64,000 nucleotides of DNA. It comes from Plantago ovata (lineage: Eukaryota; Streptophyta; Magnoliopsida; Lamiales; Plantaginaceae). The position numbers and the translations under genes are program-made. Below the pieces are notes generated by a model. It was not told the origin of the DNA. It saw nothing but the letters and a program-made list of their open reading frames with translations, and made no database searches. Of this stretch, positions 37,908 to 49,128 are shown one piece after another (within the stretch, counting starts at the first letter, position 1; each line of letters opens with the position of its first letter). The stretch is taken from the NCBI GenBank assembly GCA_028274465.1, contig CM051456.1:110227397-110291396 (forward strand). Direction: 5' to 3'.

Positions 37908-40900
37908 GAAAACCTGGCCACTTCAAAAAGGATTGTCGATCTGGCAAGAAGCAAGACAACAACACGAACGCAAGTGGTTCGGGAAAGGGTCCAACAGACC
38001 ATTCCCATAACCAAGGTCAGAATTTAAATAGTGATATGAATAGTTTGATTGAATATTCAGTTTCGCTTATTTCTGAGGCATACTATGTGCAGGATGATGC
38101 TATCGCGTGGTGGATTGATTCTGGCGCCACAACTCACGTTTGCAAGGATCGTGTCTGGTTCAAGAGACTTGTACCAGTAGATGACGGTTCTGTCCTCTAT
38201 ATGGGAGATGATCACTTCGCCCCCGTGGAAGGCAAAGGAGACGTGGAGTTAGAATTTAGTTCTGGAAAGACAATTACTTTGTATAATGTTCTTTATGTTC
38301 CTAAGTTAAGAAAGAACCTGATTTCAGGCCCTGTATTAAATAAGCTTGGTTACAAGCAAGTGTTAGAATCTGATAAGTTTACCTTATCGAAGTGTGGTTT
38401 GTACATTGGATCCGGTTATTATAATAATGGAATGTTTATGTTGAATCTTAATGGTATTTCGCATGACTCTAGTTCTGTATTTATGTCTTCTATGTCTTCT
38501 TCGAATTTGATTGATTCATCTTTATGGCATGCTCGTCTAGGACATGTACATTATAAAAGAATGCTTGAAATGTCTAAAGATGACTTGATTCCTAAGATTG
38601 ATGGAAATGTAGGCAAATGTAATACTTGCATGTTAACTAAGATCACTAGAAAACCTTTTAAGAGTATAATGAGAAAATCTGTCATACTTGAATTAATTCA
38701 TAGTGATCTTTGTGATTTGCATGCTACAACATCATTAGGAAACAAGAAGTATGTTGTTACTTTCATAGATGATGCCTCTAGATTCTGTTATGTTTATATG
38801 TTGCATTCAAAGGATGAAGCCTTAGATAAATTTAAAATTTATAAAACTGAGGTTGAATTGCAACAAAATGGCTTGATTAAGACCTTACGCACAGATAGAG
38901 GTGGTGAATATTATGATCCTGTGTTTTTCCAATCCGTAGGAATTATTCATGAAACTACGGCTCCTTATACACCACAACAAAATGGTGTAGCAGAAAGGAA
39001 AAATAGAGCTCTTAAGGAAATGGTGAATGCCATGTTATCTTATTCTGGTTTAAGTGAGGGATTTTGGGGAGAAGCCATGCTAACGGCTTGCTATTTGTTA
39101 AATAGGGTTCCTAACAAAAGGAACAAGACTACCCCATATGATCTTTGGTACAAGAAACGACCTAACTTGACATTTTTGCGAGTTTGGGGTTGTAGGGCCG
39201 TGGTTAGACTCCCGGACCCTAAGAGGAAAACTTTGGGTGAAAAAGGTATTGATTGCATCTTTGTTGGATATGCTGAGCATTCCAAGGCATATAGGTTTTA
39301 TGTCATAGAACCTAATAGTTCTGTTTCTATTAACACAATTATAGAATCAAGAGATGCTATCTTTGATGAGAATCGTTTCTCTTCAATACCTAGACCAAAG
39401 TATGCTATACCAAATTCGGATGATAATCTACAAGATGATCATTCGAATGATGTACCAACTGAGACTACTGAACCTCGTAGAAGCAAAAGAGATAGGAAAC
39501 CTAAATCTTATGGTTCTGATTTTCAACTCTACTTAGTTGAAGGTTCAAGGGATCAGATTGAATCACAATACTCGTATTGTTACAGTATTGAGGAGGATCC
39601 AAGGACATATGATGAAGCTATTAAATCTCGAGATCCTGCCTTCTGGAAAGAAGCAATTACTGATGAGATTGGCTCTATCATGGAAAACAATACTTGGATC
39701 TTGTCTGATTTACCACCAGGTTGTAAACCACTAGGCTGCAAATGGATCTTCAAGAAGAAGATGAAAGTTGATGGTATAATTGACAAATTTAAGGCTCGGT
39801 TGGTTGTCCAAGGTTTTAGACAAAGGGAAGGGATCGATTACTTCGATACCTATGCTCCAGTTGCTCGTATCACTACTATTAGATTGCTAATTGCCTTGGC
39901 GGCTATTCACAATCTAGTAATCCATCAAATGGATGTCAAAACAGCATTTCTTAATGGTGATTTGGAAGAAGAAGTGTACATGAAGCAACCGGAAGGATTT
40001 GTAATGCCTGGACAAGAGAATAAAGTGTGTAAACTAGTTAAGTCATTGTATGGGCTGAAACAAGCACCAAAACAGTGGCATCAAAAATTCGATGAAGTTA
40101 TTTTGTCTAATGGTTTCATTCTGAACCAAGCGGACAAATGTGTATATAGCAAATTCGATGCATCTGGAAAAGGTGTAATCATTTGTCTATATGTGGATGA
40201 CATGTTGATATTTGGTACTGACCAAAATCAGGTAGATAGAACAAAGAAATTTCTGTCATCAAAGTTCTCTATGAAGGATATGGGAGAAGCAGACGTTATT
40301 CTTGGTATCAAGATTAAACGGGAGAATAGAGGAATTGCTATCACGCAATCTCATTACATTGAGAAAATACTCAAGAAGTTCAATCTTGAAGATTGTTCTC
40401 CGGTAAGTACTCCCTTCAGTCCTGAAGAAAAGCTCATGCCACATAAAGGTAAACCTGTGGATCAGCTAGAATACTCAAGAGCCATAGGCTGTTTGATGTA
40501 TGCTATGACGAGCACTAGACCGGATATTGCATATGCGGTTGGCAAATTGAGCAGATTTACTAGCAATCCTAGTAGACACCATTGGCATGCAATAACAAGG
40601 GTATTCAAGTACTTGAAAGGTACTATGAATTTTGGTTTATCATATGTGGGATTTCCTTCGGTGTTAGAAGGATATACGGATGCTAGTTGTATAAATAATG
40701 ATGACAAATCCTCTACAAGTTGATGGGTGTTTTTGCTTGGTGGAGGTGCCATTTCATGGGCTTCCAAGAAGCAAACATGTATAACTGACTCCACAATGGA
40801 ATCTGAATTTGTGGCCTTAGCCGCCGCTGGTAAAGAAGCAGAATGGCTAAGGAACTTAGTGTATGAGATTCCTTTGTGGCCTAAACCGATATCACCTATT

Positions 40901-41134
40901 TCTATCCGTTGTGATAGTGCTTCCACCTTGGCTAGAGCTTATAGTCAAATTTACAATGGGAAGTCTAGACACTTGGGTGTTAGACATAGTATGATTTGGG
41001 AGTTAATCATGAATGGGGTGATATCCATTGAGTTTGTTCGGTCGCAACAAAACTTGGCTGATCACTTGACGAAGGGATTGGCTAGGGACTTAGTGAGTAA
41101 GTCGGCGATTGGGATGGGATTAAAGTCCATCTAA
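37908..41134 (+). pseudogene. copia element 2 pol (with partial gag end)
   Basis: The frame from about 37908 runs through the second half of the zinc knuckle, protease (DSGATTHVC), GAG-pre-integrase (LWHARLGHVHY), integrase (HSDLCDLHA, GVAERKNRALKEM), reverse transcriptase (KARLVVQGFRQREG, YVDDMLIFG) and the first part of RNase H. A TGA at 40721-40723 then interrupts it. The same frame continues from 40724 to 41134 with [25 protein letters not shown] and [10 protein letters not shown]. The first half of the knuckle, left of 37908, is out of frame. The element is non-functional as it stands. Confidence 0.88.
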
Positions 41135-41687
41135 ATCTTCTAATTGTGGTATACCCAATTCCCCTTTAATACAACGTTAGAGGAAGAATTCAATGTGGAA
41201 AGACCATCGTTAGAGATTGAAGCACAAGTGTTTATCTTCCCAAGGTATGTGCTCAGACCTGCAAGTGATGTAAGGTTGAAGTATATCTTCTTAATGGTTC
41301 TTTTGACAAATTGCAAATGCAGGTGCAAGACTAAAAGGACTACCTATGTAAGCATGAAGTTTCGCCGCTTCAAGAAGCTTGGACTTGGTTTCTATATGCT
41401 TATTAAGGGATAAGGACACATGGCTTGTATAGTGTCAAGTATAGATTGTAGATGTTGTAGAAACATGTGTGTATGATATCTTCAGGTATTCAAATGGGTT
41501 GAAGGGTTCAATCGTTACGACACCTTGATTCTCGAGTATTTGGAATGTGTATTGTACTAAGATGAAAATTCAATCGTAAGACATTTTCATTTATGCACTT
41601 GTTTGATCGTTATGTTTGTGTTTTACACTTGTATATATGTTTATGTATACTCGGTAGATCAAGGATTACACTAAAATGGGGGGAATA
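41135..41687 (+). other. 3' untranslated region of copia element 2
   Basis: No further open frame of note. It ends in the polypurine tract AAAATGGGGGGAATA just before the LTR start TGTTGGTGA. Confidence 0.6.
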
Positions 41688-42310
41688 TGTTGGTGATTTT
41701 AGTGTCATCAATTCATTTTAGTAGTAATGCGATCTGCTGGAGACTGATGCGATCTCTCGTTGAGCTCGGAACAAGTTTGGGTAGTGCGGAGTGCACGCTT
41801 GTTGAGCCAACGAGTTATTGACCACGAATACGAAGCGGGGGTCAAGGGGGCTGCGCCCCCTTGCGGGGTCGAGGGGCAGCGCCCCTGTACGGGGTTGCGA
41901 GGGGCAGCGCCCCTGCGGGGTTCCAAGAGGCGTAGCCCCTGGCTGGGGTCAGCGCCCCGTCCTTTTTGGAACATTGCAACTCTTCGTGAACGAGCATGCT
42001 TGTTCGTGAACTAACGTGACCTCTCGTTCATAACACTTCGTTCTGAACAGATACACCACTTCGTTCACACCTTTTCGCTTCTATTTATTGAAGCGATCAG
42101 TCTCCAAAACAAGTACAACGAAAACTCATACATCCTCTCTACTTTCTGATCGAAATTCATATTGCCTGAATAAGATTGCCTTCTTGGATTATCCCAACAA
42201 GGAATTCGTGTAACCCCGACAACAACTGTAGGGTCGAATTATCTTGTTTGGAAAGTGACTACACGATCCAAAGAAGTATTCCAAGATTATCACACCCTAT
42301 ATTACCAACA
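41688..42310 (+). repeat. probable 3' LTR of copia element 2
   Basis: It starts TGTTGGTGA after a polypurine tract. I place the end at TTACCAACA (42310) because this inverts the start with one mismatch, but without the 5' LTR the boundary is inferred. It carries a compact cluster of GC-rich hairpins (41844-41960) and, further on, CTATTTATTG at 42081-42090 as a possible TATA on the coding strand. Confidence 0.6.
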
Positions 42311-43657
42311 CCATCGCTGACAACTGATTTCTCAAATCCGAGAATCAGTAAAACTCTTACCATTTCGAACAGTACGAAGCCCAATCAATGAAACACAGCC
42401 AATGTTGAGAGTTTTAAGCGTAATGAATAATAATTAACCATTTTCAGTCCTTATTAGCAATCAAATCAAAGAAAGTTCTAATTGCTATACGAAGCTCTAT
42501 AAGAGACGAGAAAACAACCGGAAGAAATTGATCTATAAAGAACAGTTTAGTTATGTTGAGAAAAAATGACAAACCAATCATCAAATGTACATCTGTTTGG
42601 GCCTTAATTTAACTCAAATTGGAGTTATTGGACTCCGCTTCTTTCAATATATAATTAGATTTTGGTATTTTTACGTCTCTATCTCCGTGCTAAAACGCGG
42701 CTGTAAAATCACTTGGAGTTTGCTTCTTTCAATATATATCAAGAGTATATGGGATAACACCAGGATTGGTGAAGACGCTGAGAAAGAGAAAATGCACATC
42801 AAAACGAAAGAAGCTCAAGACCAGAGAATTTAATAGGGCGTTTTTTGTTGTTTTAACAATTGTACAACTAAAAAATGAACTTTAAATGATAAATTATACG
42901 GGAACAACCTCAAACACCTCATTCGGGACTAAAATCGATTAAAATGACATTGGATGTCTTGCTGATGCCCAGATTAGTATGTCTGGACACCCACAGAGGT
43001 CCAAGGTCGTTATTTTTGTTTTAACAGCTTCGACAGCTCCGAACAGAATTGACTTACAGCTGTCGGAGATGTAAATCAGTCAGCTCTGTTCAAAGCTGTA
43101 AATCAGCTCTGGTCGGAGTTGTAATTAGCTCTGGTACCGGAATTGTGAAGAAGAAGATAAAAAAAATTGAAAGAAAAAATAAAAAAGGAAAATTATTGGT
43201 AAGACCATGATTGGAAGCAATAAAAATAAAATTGTGTTTTAAGTTGGTGAAACGTTTTGAAAAAAATTGGGCTAGATGTAATTGTTGAACTAGTAGGGAG
43301 AAAAATGCAGTCAAAGTAATTTTCCCTATTCTTAAATACATGGGGGAGACATGTGTTTCAAAAAAAACACTACTTCATGTTATTTTGCTCCTATCGGCTT
43401 TTTAGATGATAGGGGTCTAACCATTAGTACACCCACTAAAGATTGTGACAAGTGTACTAGGGTTTAATTTTTTTTAATTTTTAATTAACTTAACTTGAGT
43501 AAAATAATAAAACTACTAATTATCATCATATGCATTTGATCAAAAATTAGTTAAACACACCCAAATACAAAATCGACTGCTCATTTTAATTTTTTTAAAT
43601 CACACATATGATTTGAAGGTCCAATAACTACTTCCAAACCAATCACTACATTATTCA
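42311..43657. other. intergenic, repeat-like
   Basis: No gene. CTTCTTTCAATATATA occurs at 42638-42653 and 42723-42738, each preceded by TTGGA(C/G)T sequence, so it is a partial tandem duplication. From about 43020 to 43145 the words AGCTC(C/T)G and TGTAA(A/T)T(C/T)AG recur (GTAAATCAGTCAGCTCTG, GTAAATCAGCTCTGGTCGGAG), probably part of an old DNA element. Confidence 0.4.
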
Positions 43658-43716
43658 AATTTATTTCATGGTATTATCACTGTTATTAGGATATAGGAAC
43701 ATTTAACACTCTGTCA

Positions 43717-45193
43717 TCACTCAACTTTACGCTTGAGGAGCATAAATATTATGATTGATTTTTCATTCTCAGGATCCAAGAAGAGTGGGGAAGCAGCTAG
43801 TTTCTTTGTGTACCCGTCAAATAATTCATCCATGATCTCATCTCCGAAATGATTCCTGAGCAGGCCTTCACAAGTTGCCCTGAGATACGTGGAACGTGCA
43901 GTGGCGCTTGACAAGGTACGCTTTCCTGGATTGTTTAGTATCTCCATCCTTTCAATACTGAACTTTTTATTCTTTTCTATGAGTGCTCTTAATTCTTCTG
44001 GCACCGTAAAGTACAGTGGGAAATTGAACGAGTCGACCTTCCCTTCACTAATCCTTCCCTGCAATAAGCAGTTCAGAGTCATGAGAAAATAGTCTTCAGG
44101 GTCCTCCTAATGTTTAAGATTTATTTTCTTTTACATGATTAATGTCGAAACAAAGAAATAGTTGAAGAGAACAAGTGAATATTGAGTTTTTACCTTCTTG
44201 GCCATGTCCATTAGGCAGGACCCTAGGAGATCCAGCTCGTTCGGGGTAGTGAATGTTGTGCTAGATCTCATGAAACTAGGATCTGCTGGGACAAGAAGGG
44301 CCATTAGACCTCCACTAACAACTTCTTGTGCCCTAGCTTCTAAGAATGACTCAATGTCGCGTGCATACTGATTTGCATATGCATCAAAAACTTCCTGTCT
44401 CGCCCCGATATAATGAACCTTTCCTTTGTTCCAAGCAGGAGAATTGTAGTCTTTAACTGCCCCTGGAACTTGCGAAAGCCAGTTAAGGGAGCAGGAGGAG
44501 TAAGCAAAATGAATGAATTCCTTGGGGAACAGGCGGTCATGGAAGGAGCCAGACACTCCAGCCGCGTGATAGAGCCTTTTTGGGGGCAGTGAATTGAAGA
44601 GGGTGTTGAAGTCATTCCTCAACTGGTCGCTAAAGAACACATGATAATCTGGGATCTGAGAAATCAGTCCTTGTGCCTGAAACTCTTTCTCGACAGCTCC
44701 AGTGATGATTTGGATTGCTGGAAATGAGTTTAGTCCTGTTGAGCAGCCAAAATCTGCAATGCAGAAAGGATTTGTTCCTCCTGCATGAAGTTGCTCAACA
44801 TCAAGTTTAGTTGCAATTTCTTCTTCGAGTAGTGGCTTTACAACATCTACTACTCCTCTCTGTAAAATCATATACAAATTATACAAGCTTTAGTTCATCA
44901 CAGTTCTTGATAGTAGAAACACGATAAACGCAGTATGTTAATGCTGTTTTCCCTTCAGAATCGAAAACAAATACCTGATACATGGAGTTTTGAGCATAAC
45001 TGTGAGGTCCTTTTCCTCCATTCATAGCATACAGACCCAAACTGGATCTTTGCATAATCGGGTCACTGGAACTGAGTTCTGAGATATTCTGGACCCGATT
45101 TGTGGAGTCTAATCGTGAGTTTGATGACATACGGACAATTGACATTTGTGGTGATCGGTAGCAATTGATCACAAATGCATATGACTGAGCCAT
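43717..45193 (-). CDS. SABATH-family S-adenosylmethionine-dependent carboxyl methyltransferase
   Basis: A SABATH enzyme, a family that methylates carboxyl groups of small acids (salicylate, jasmonate, loganate, gibberellins, farnesoate) to methyl esters in the cytosol. Exons: 45193-44975, 44859-44194 and 44058-43717, GT-AG with phase 0 junctions, giving 408 aa. Family motifs in order: YAMNGGKGPHSYAQNSMYQ (N-terminal substrate/SAM region), IADFGCSTGLNSF (SAM-binding), FSDQLRNDFNTLF, GVSGSFHDRLFP, FAYSSCSLNWLSQVP and FDGYTKKL. The overall pattern (SYAQNSMYQRGVVD, HYIGARQEVFDAY) is closest in my reading to the loganate/farnesoate methyltransferase branch, but the substrate cannot be fixed. The N-terminus is about 40-50 residues longer than usual, and Met17 or Met22 are alternative starts. 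The frame is intact; a decayed last-exon copy sits at 20.1-20.5 kb. Confidence 0.9.
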
Positions 45194-45272
45194 CTTTCAA
45201 ATTCTTGTGTGTATGGCTCAATGGCTGTGAGTGTGCTAGTTATGTGATGAAGAAGAAGAAGATACTTGTGCA

Positions 45273-45280
45273 TATTTATA
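45273..45280 (-). promoter_or_regulatory. candidate TATA box of the SABATH gene
   Basis: The minus strand reads TATAAATA, about 80 bp upstream of the first ATG, leaving a leader of about 50 nt. Confidence 0.5.
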
Positions 45281-45570
45281 GCAGTCTTGCTCCTGATCCA
45301 AATTATTATTTTCAATTTACTATAGTCATAGAAGTACAATCTGTAGCTCATAATGCAGGTAGAGAGTAATTCACTAAATTATTACAAGCTGCGGCTGCGA
45401 AAGGGATAATTATCAATGCAAAAGGGATAATTACTCCATTTCATGATAAGTGTATTTTTTTTTTAAATGGCTAAATATTATTATTAAATAAAAGACAGAG
45501 CATAAATCGTAAACAATTACAAAGATGAGACCAACACCTTCACCCAGTATAGTAAGAGAATGTTAGGAAT

Positions 45571-45846
45571 TGTTGGAGAATTAATATAAATGATTAGATT
45601 CTGTTCCTCTCCAACAACTTAAGTTTTCGGGAGAGTTGGATTTATATCATAGTATCATAGGCATCAGGCTCACGTCCACCTGGGTTCGAATCTCCCCGGA
45701 GACAAACTTCGCCTCATATTAAATTTCCACATATAAATTACTAGATTTCGTTCCTACCGCGGAAGAGTGTTGGAGAATTAATATAAATGACTAGATTACA
45801 TTCCTCCCCAACAGTTTAACTTTTTGGGAGAGTTGGATTTCTATTA
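45571..45846. mobile_element. TRIM (terminal-repeat retrotransposon in miniature)
   Basis: Two 79-bp direct repeats (45571-45649 and 45768-45846) start TGTTGGAGAATTAATATAAA and contain CGGGAGAGTTGGATTT or its GGGGAGAG-type variant. They enclose 118 bp with no coding capacity. A degenerate initiator-tRNA primer site (TAGTATCATAGGC) follows the left repeat, and GGAAGAG, a purine tract, precedes the right one. The 5-bp sequence GGAAT flanks both sides (45566-45570 and 45847-45851). The repeats share a length and clear identity despite scattered substitutions. These elements rely on proteins from other LTR retrotransposons. Confidence 0.88.
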
Positions 45847-45851
45847 GGAAT

Positions 45852-48121
45852 TAGGAATGAATTCAGTATGGCAGAACGGTTTGTTTAAAACACTTTGGAA
45901 AAGTACCTTTTCCCACACAACAAAACATAGCAGCAGCGCATCGTTTGCACTTTAGTTACGTTGAGTAGTGTTTTACACATGCATTATGCATTCTTTTAAT
46001 GTACTAATCAAATATATATTGCGTACTTGGAAAATATTTAAAAATTATATAAACAAACCAAAATGCCATTTCATGAGCCATCAAATTAGAGAATATAAAT
46101 TTACAAAAGTTCCTTGCCTATAACCTCTACATAATGGTCTATCTCACTTGGACACAGAACTCCACCCTCTAGTTGTCTTCATTTGCAACCAAGTTTTGCA
46201 TTTCTAGGCGCGCAGTATATCACACGAATAGTCCTACAGCCACGTCTCGGGATAAACTTGAAAGAATATCAAATGTCTTCTAGTTCGCAATGTCTTCTCT
46301 GCATCTTCACTTTTATGGATTGTCATCACATTGGATGTGGTATTTACATGTATCATGGCAGTAGTATGAATATTTATGGGAGTTATAGAATAATCGGAGT
46401 TATAAGGTGTTAAAGTAGTAATGTATGGGTAGGAGTAGGGTAGCTAGATTTGCCGTTAAAAAAAGAAAAGTAGTAAGAATATTTATCATATGCCAAAGCC
46501 ATACAGTAATATAATAAAATTTTGCATTTTTCATAACTAGCACACTAACCAACACTAATAGAGCATCAAGTACTTTTCACCAAAGAATTTTAGTAATAAA
46601 TGTTCGAGTGACTTCTACTATTTCAGTAGATTATTCACGTTCAAGAAAACTCAATCCAACATGTCATGAGACCTCTCTTGGTTATTAGTGCTTGATGGAG
46701 TGAGAATACCCTTAGATCTTTTGATGCGATCTGAGAGGATGGACACTAACTACCTTTCAGAGTAGTAGAGAATATTGCTTCCTAAGTGCCTGCAGGAGGC
46801 TCCATGATGTATAGAAACTCTTCTTCACGTGGTATAATATCTGAGGGGTATGGTATAAGTAGTGCACTCCTGGAAAAACACGTGGATGGAGGGTTAGTGA
46901 AATATATCTAGTAGTCAAACCGGAGTGAAGAGACTCGAATGAGGTTGCGGACCTTCCTTGTAATAAACGGTGTGTGTGATTTGTGGTTGACTTAGAAATC
47001 AAATGAAGATTGACTCATTGATTACCATCCTTTTTTGGATCCGTGCCTTATATATACACTTTTTGACTTTAAGTCGATCCAATCAGATGAGTGTAAACTA
47101 TCGAATGTGCCACATCGTGGTAATAGGCCCAACGTTGATTTTGATGGGCTTGGCCCAAGTCCAACTAGGAGTAGCTTTGTATTTATTTCAAAATGTGCAT
47201 GTTTAGTGTCAATGACAGAGTGCACTTCTCGTACTCCTTTATAGTAATTCTCCTCGAGTAAAATTCGTTACTGGTGAGGTAAACCAATTGACCCACTTAT
47301 TCTTTTGTAGGTCATAACTTCTGGAGGTGAGTACATTGCCGAGGGTTGCAATTTGTGGTTTGTGATACGAAGATGATGATCATTGTGAGTATTGCTGGTC
47401 ATAGTAGAGATAGAGGTACGCAGGCCGTGATGGACCAAATCAGGTCCTTTGTAAGTGCTCTTCTCCTTGACCTGCCTTTTTTTAATGTTGAGTAGCCCAG
47501 AGGTGTCGTCTGTTTTTGGAGGTGTAGCCAGTCCATAGGTGTAACCGTCCTGGAGGTGTAACCCATTCCAGAAGTGTGACCATCTCGAACTCTCGTGAAC
47601 ATAGACAAGATTGTCATAGCTCTTCCCTAGACACACGTAGACGGGTTGGACATATTTTAATATCATCGGTGCTTAACTTAACTCAATCCCCTTACCACAT
47701 TAGGCAAATTGGCAAAAACTATTATTGCTTATTTCCATTACATATTGATAAGGTTGTCATTACCGTGATAAGTTTTCCTTTTTTTTTTTTACATGTTTTA
47801 AGATACCATCTTTATAAATTTTGCATTGACGATATCCCGTTGGCTATTGGATTATTTGATCATTTCAATTCACATTTATTAAAAGAAAAAATTTACATGT
47901 TTTCTAAACTACGAAAATTTTAATTCAGTTCGGTTCAAAAAATAAAATCAGACGGAAAGCATAGAATCTTACATATGTACTAGTTTAGTCAACCCAAACC
48001 CTAACGTGGGTCGTCACCCACCTTCAGGCTAGGGACGAATGGCTTGAGATCCCACCATTTGTGCATTGCGTAGAGCTAGAGATGAATATTAGGCTACGAA
48101 ACGATTTCTCATAGAACAATA
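45852..48121. other. intergenic between SABATH and WAK genes
   Basis: About 2.2 kb with no supported gene. At about 47515-47580 there are four imperfect copies of an (A/G)GGTGTA(A/G)CC-type word at 17-22 bp spacing. The remaining open frames are short and without domains. Confidence 0.35.
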
Positions 48122-48131
48122 ATACTTATAG

Positions 48132-48266
48132 CTTTTTTTTTTAATGAAATATTACCACTAATCTTTATCTCTATATTTAAACCGTCTTATGTCTAGGCTA
48201 GGGATCGCGCACTGCATCTCCTTAACCAACCCAGCTCCATTCCACTGGACCACCTTATAAATATCG
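48132..48266 (-). mobile_element. SINE-like element, tRNA-derived head, with target-site duplication
   Basis: Read on the minus strand, the element begins near TATAAGG and carries TGGTCCAGTGG, a perfect match to the polymerase III box A consensus TRGYNNARNGG. An unrelated body of about 90 bp follows, ending in an A-rich tail (10 or more A, seen as T on the plus strand at about 48133-48142). The 10-bp sequence ATACTTATAG flanks it on both sides (48122-48131 and 48267-48276). Box B is weak (GCGATCCC). The size, polarity and flanks fit a SINE. Confidence 0.75.
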
Positions 48267-48276
48267 ATACTTATAG

Positions 48277-49128
48277 ATTGTATATATTAACCACACTGTG
48301 GTACATTTATATTTATATATGTAAGATTATTTACAAAAGTCTTATCCATTGGTAACTCTCTAACCATGTGATGTGACTGACCAAACATTTAGGTCGATAT
48401 GAGTATTAAAGACTCGTTTCGATTGATAATGCATTTTGTTATCTGCACATCAATTACATCAATGCATGTATTATTAGGACTAGCTAGTCATTTCAATTTT
48501 CAACGAAACAACAGAAAACACCACGTACGAAAGTCACCTCCTCCCTGACCATATGAGCAAGAATGGAAAAAGAGAGAGAAATATAGAGGTGATTAGCTAG
48601 GGTTAGGGACTTTAATGCAAAAACTCCATGCACAAAGTTAGAACACACCAGGTCAAAAGTCGACCATGAGATTAATTATTACATATTTATTTCAACTATA
48701 ATTTCATTCTCAGTCAAATCTTTGACACTTGCGATCTGACTAATTATGCAATTTGATTAATCACCCCTCATTGTTTCTTTACAATATTTGTCAATATCAC
48801 TTGGCACTTAACAGTGTCAAGGTAACAGGAGTACTATTTTGACGGAAAATGTATACTGCAAATTGGAAAATGTACTTACTTCCTGGAATTTGGATCTAAC
48901 TTGTAACTTGTAAGTATGCTTCTTTCTCTATAGAGTATAGATCCTTATAAATCGTACTCTATATATAGTATTCAATCCTGAAATACATAATATAGAAGTA
49001 GTGGTATAATTGTATAAATTACTTAACAGAATCCTGAAATATAATCTTTACAAGAAATGATAAATGGTAGAGTAGAAGTACTCTAGACTTTTACAAGAAA
49101 AAAATGCTAACTAGCTAGCTAGCTAGCT
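48277..49128. other. 3' flank of the WAK gene
   Basis: AT-rich with no gene. The last 170 bp match the flank of the WAK pseudogene (CCTGAAATACATAAT, TTTACAAGA). Confidence 0.4.

Larger units (their letters stand above)
37876..42310 (+). mobile_element. 5'-truncated Ty1/copia element (element 2)
   Basis: A second copia family, unrelated in detail to element 1. It begins abruptly next to the 3' LTR of element 1, inside the gag zinc knuckle (KPGHFKKDC at about 37911), and lacks its 5' LTR, leader and most of gag. Pol continues to 41134, followed by a 3' region of about 550 bp, a polypurine tract (AAAATGGGGGGAATA) and a probable 3' LTR from 41688. It is disabled by truncation, a small loss in the knuckle that breaks the frame, and an in-frame TGA in RNase H. 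Confidence 0.88.

Noticed and set aside
37876..37910. Similarity of the sequence after the 3' LTR (AGATTTCATTGTTT) to the start-codon region of the LRR kinase, suggesting the copia element split an LRR-kinase copy
   Set aside because: The same bases are better explained as the first half of the gag zinc knuckle of copia element 2, with a small loss that breaks the frame. The LRR match is short and needs several gaps.
41708..42014. Overlapping Gly/Arg/Pro-rich open frames in the LTR of copia element 2
   Set aside because: They are by-products of the GC-rich hairpin repeats; frames are open on both strands.
45680..45700. GGGTTCGAATCTCC resembling a tRNA box B, as evidence for a tRNA gene
   Set aside because: It lies inside the TRIM element and lacks a tRNA body or acceptor stem.
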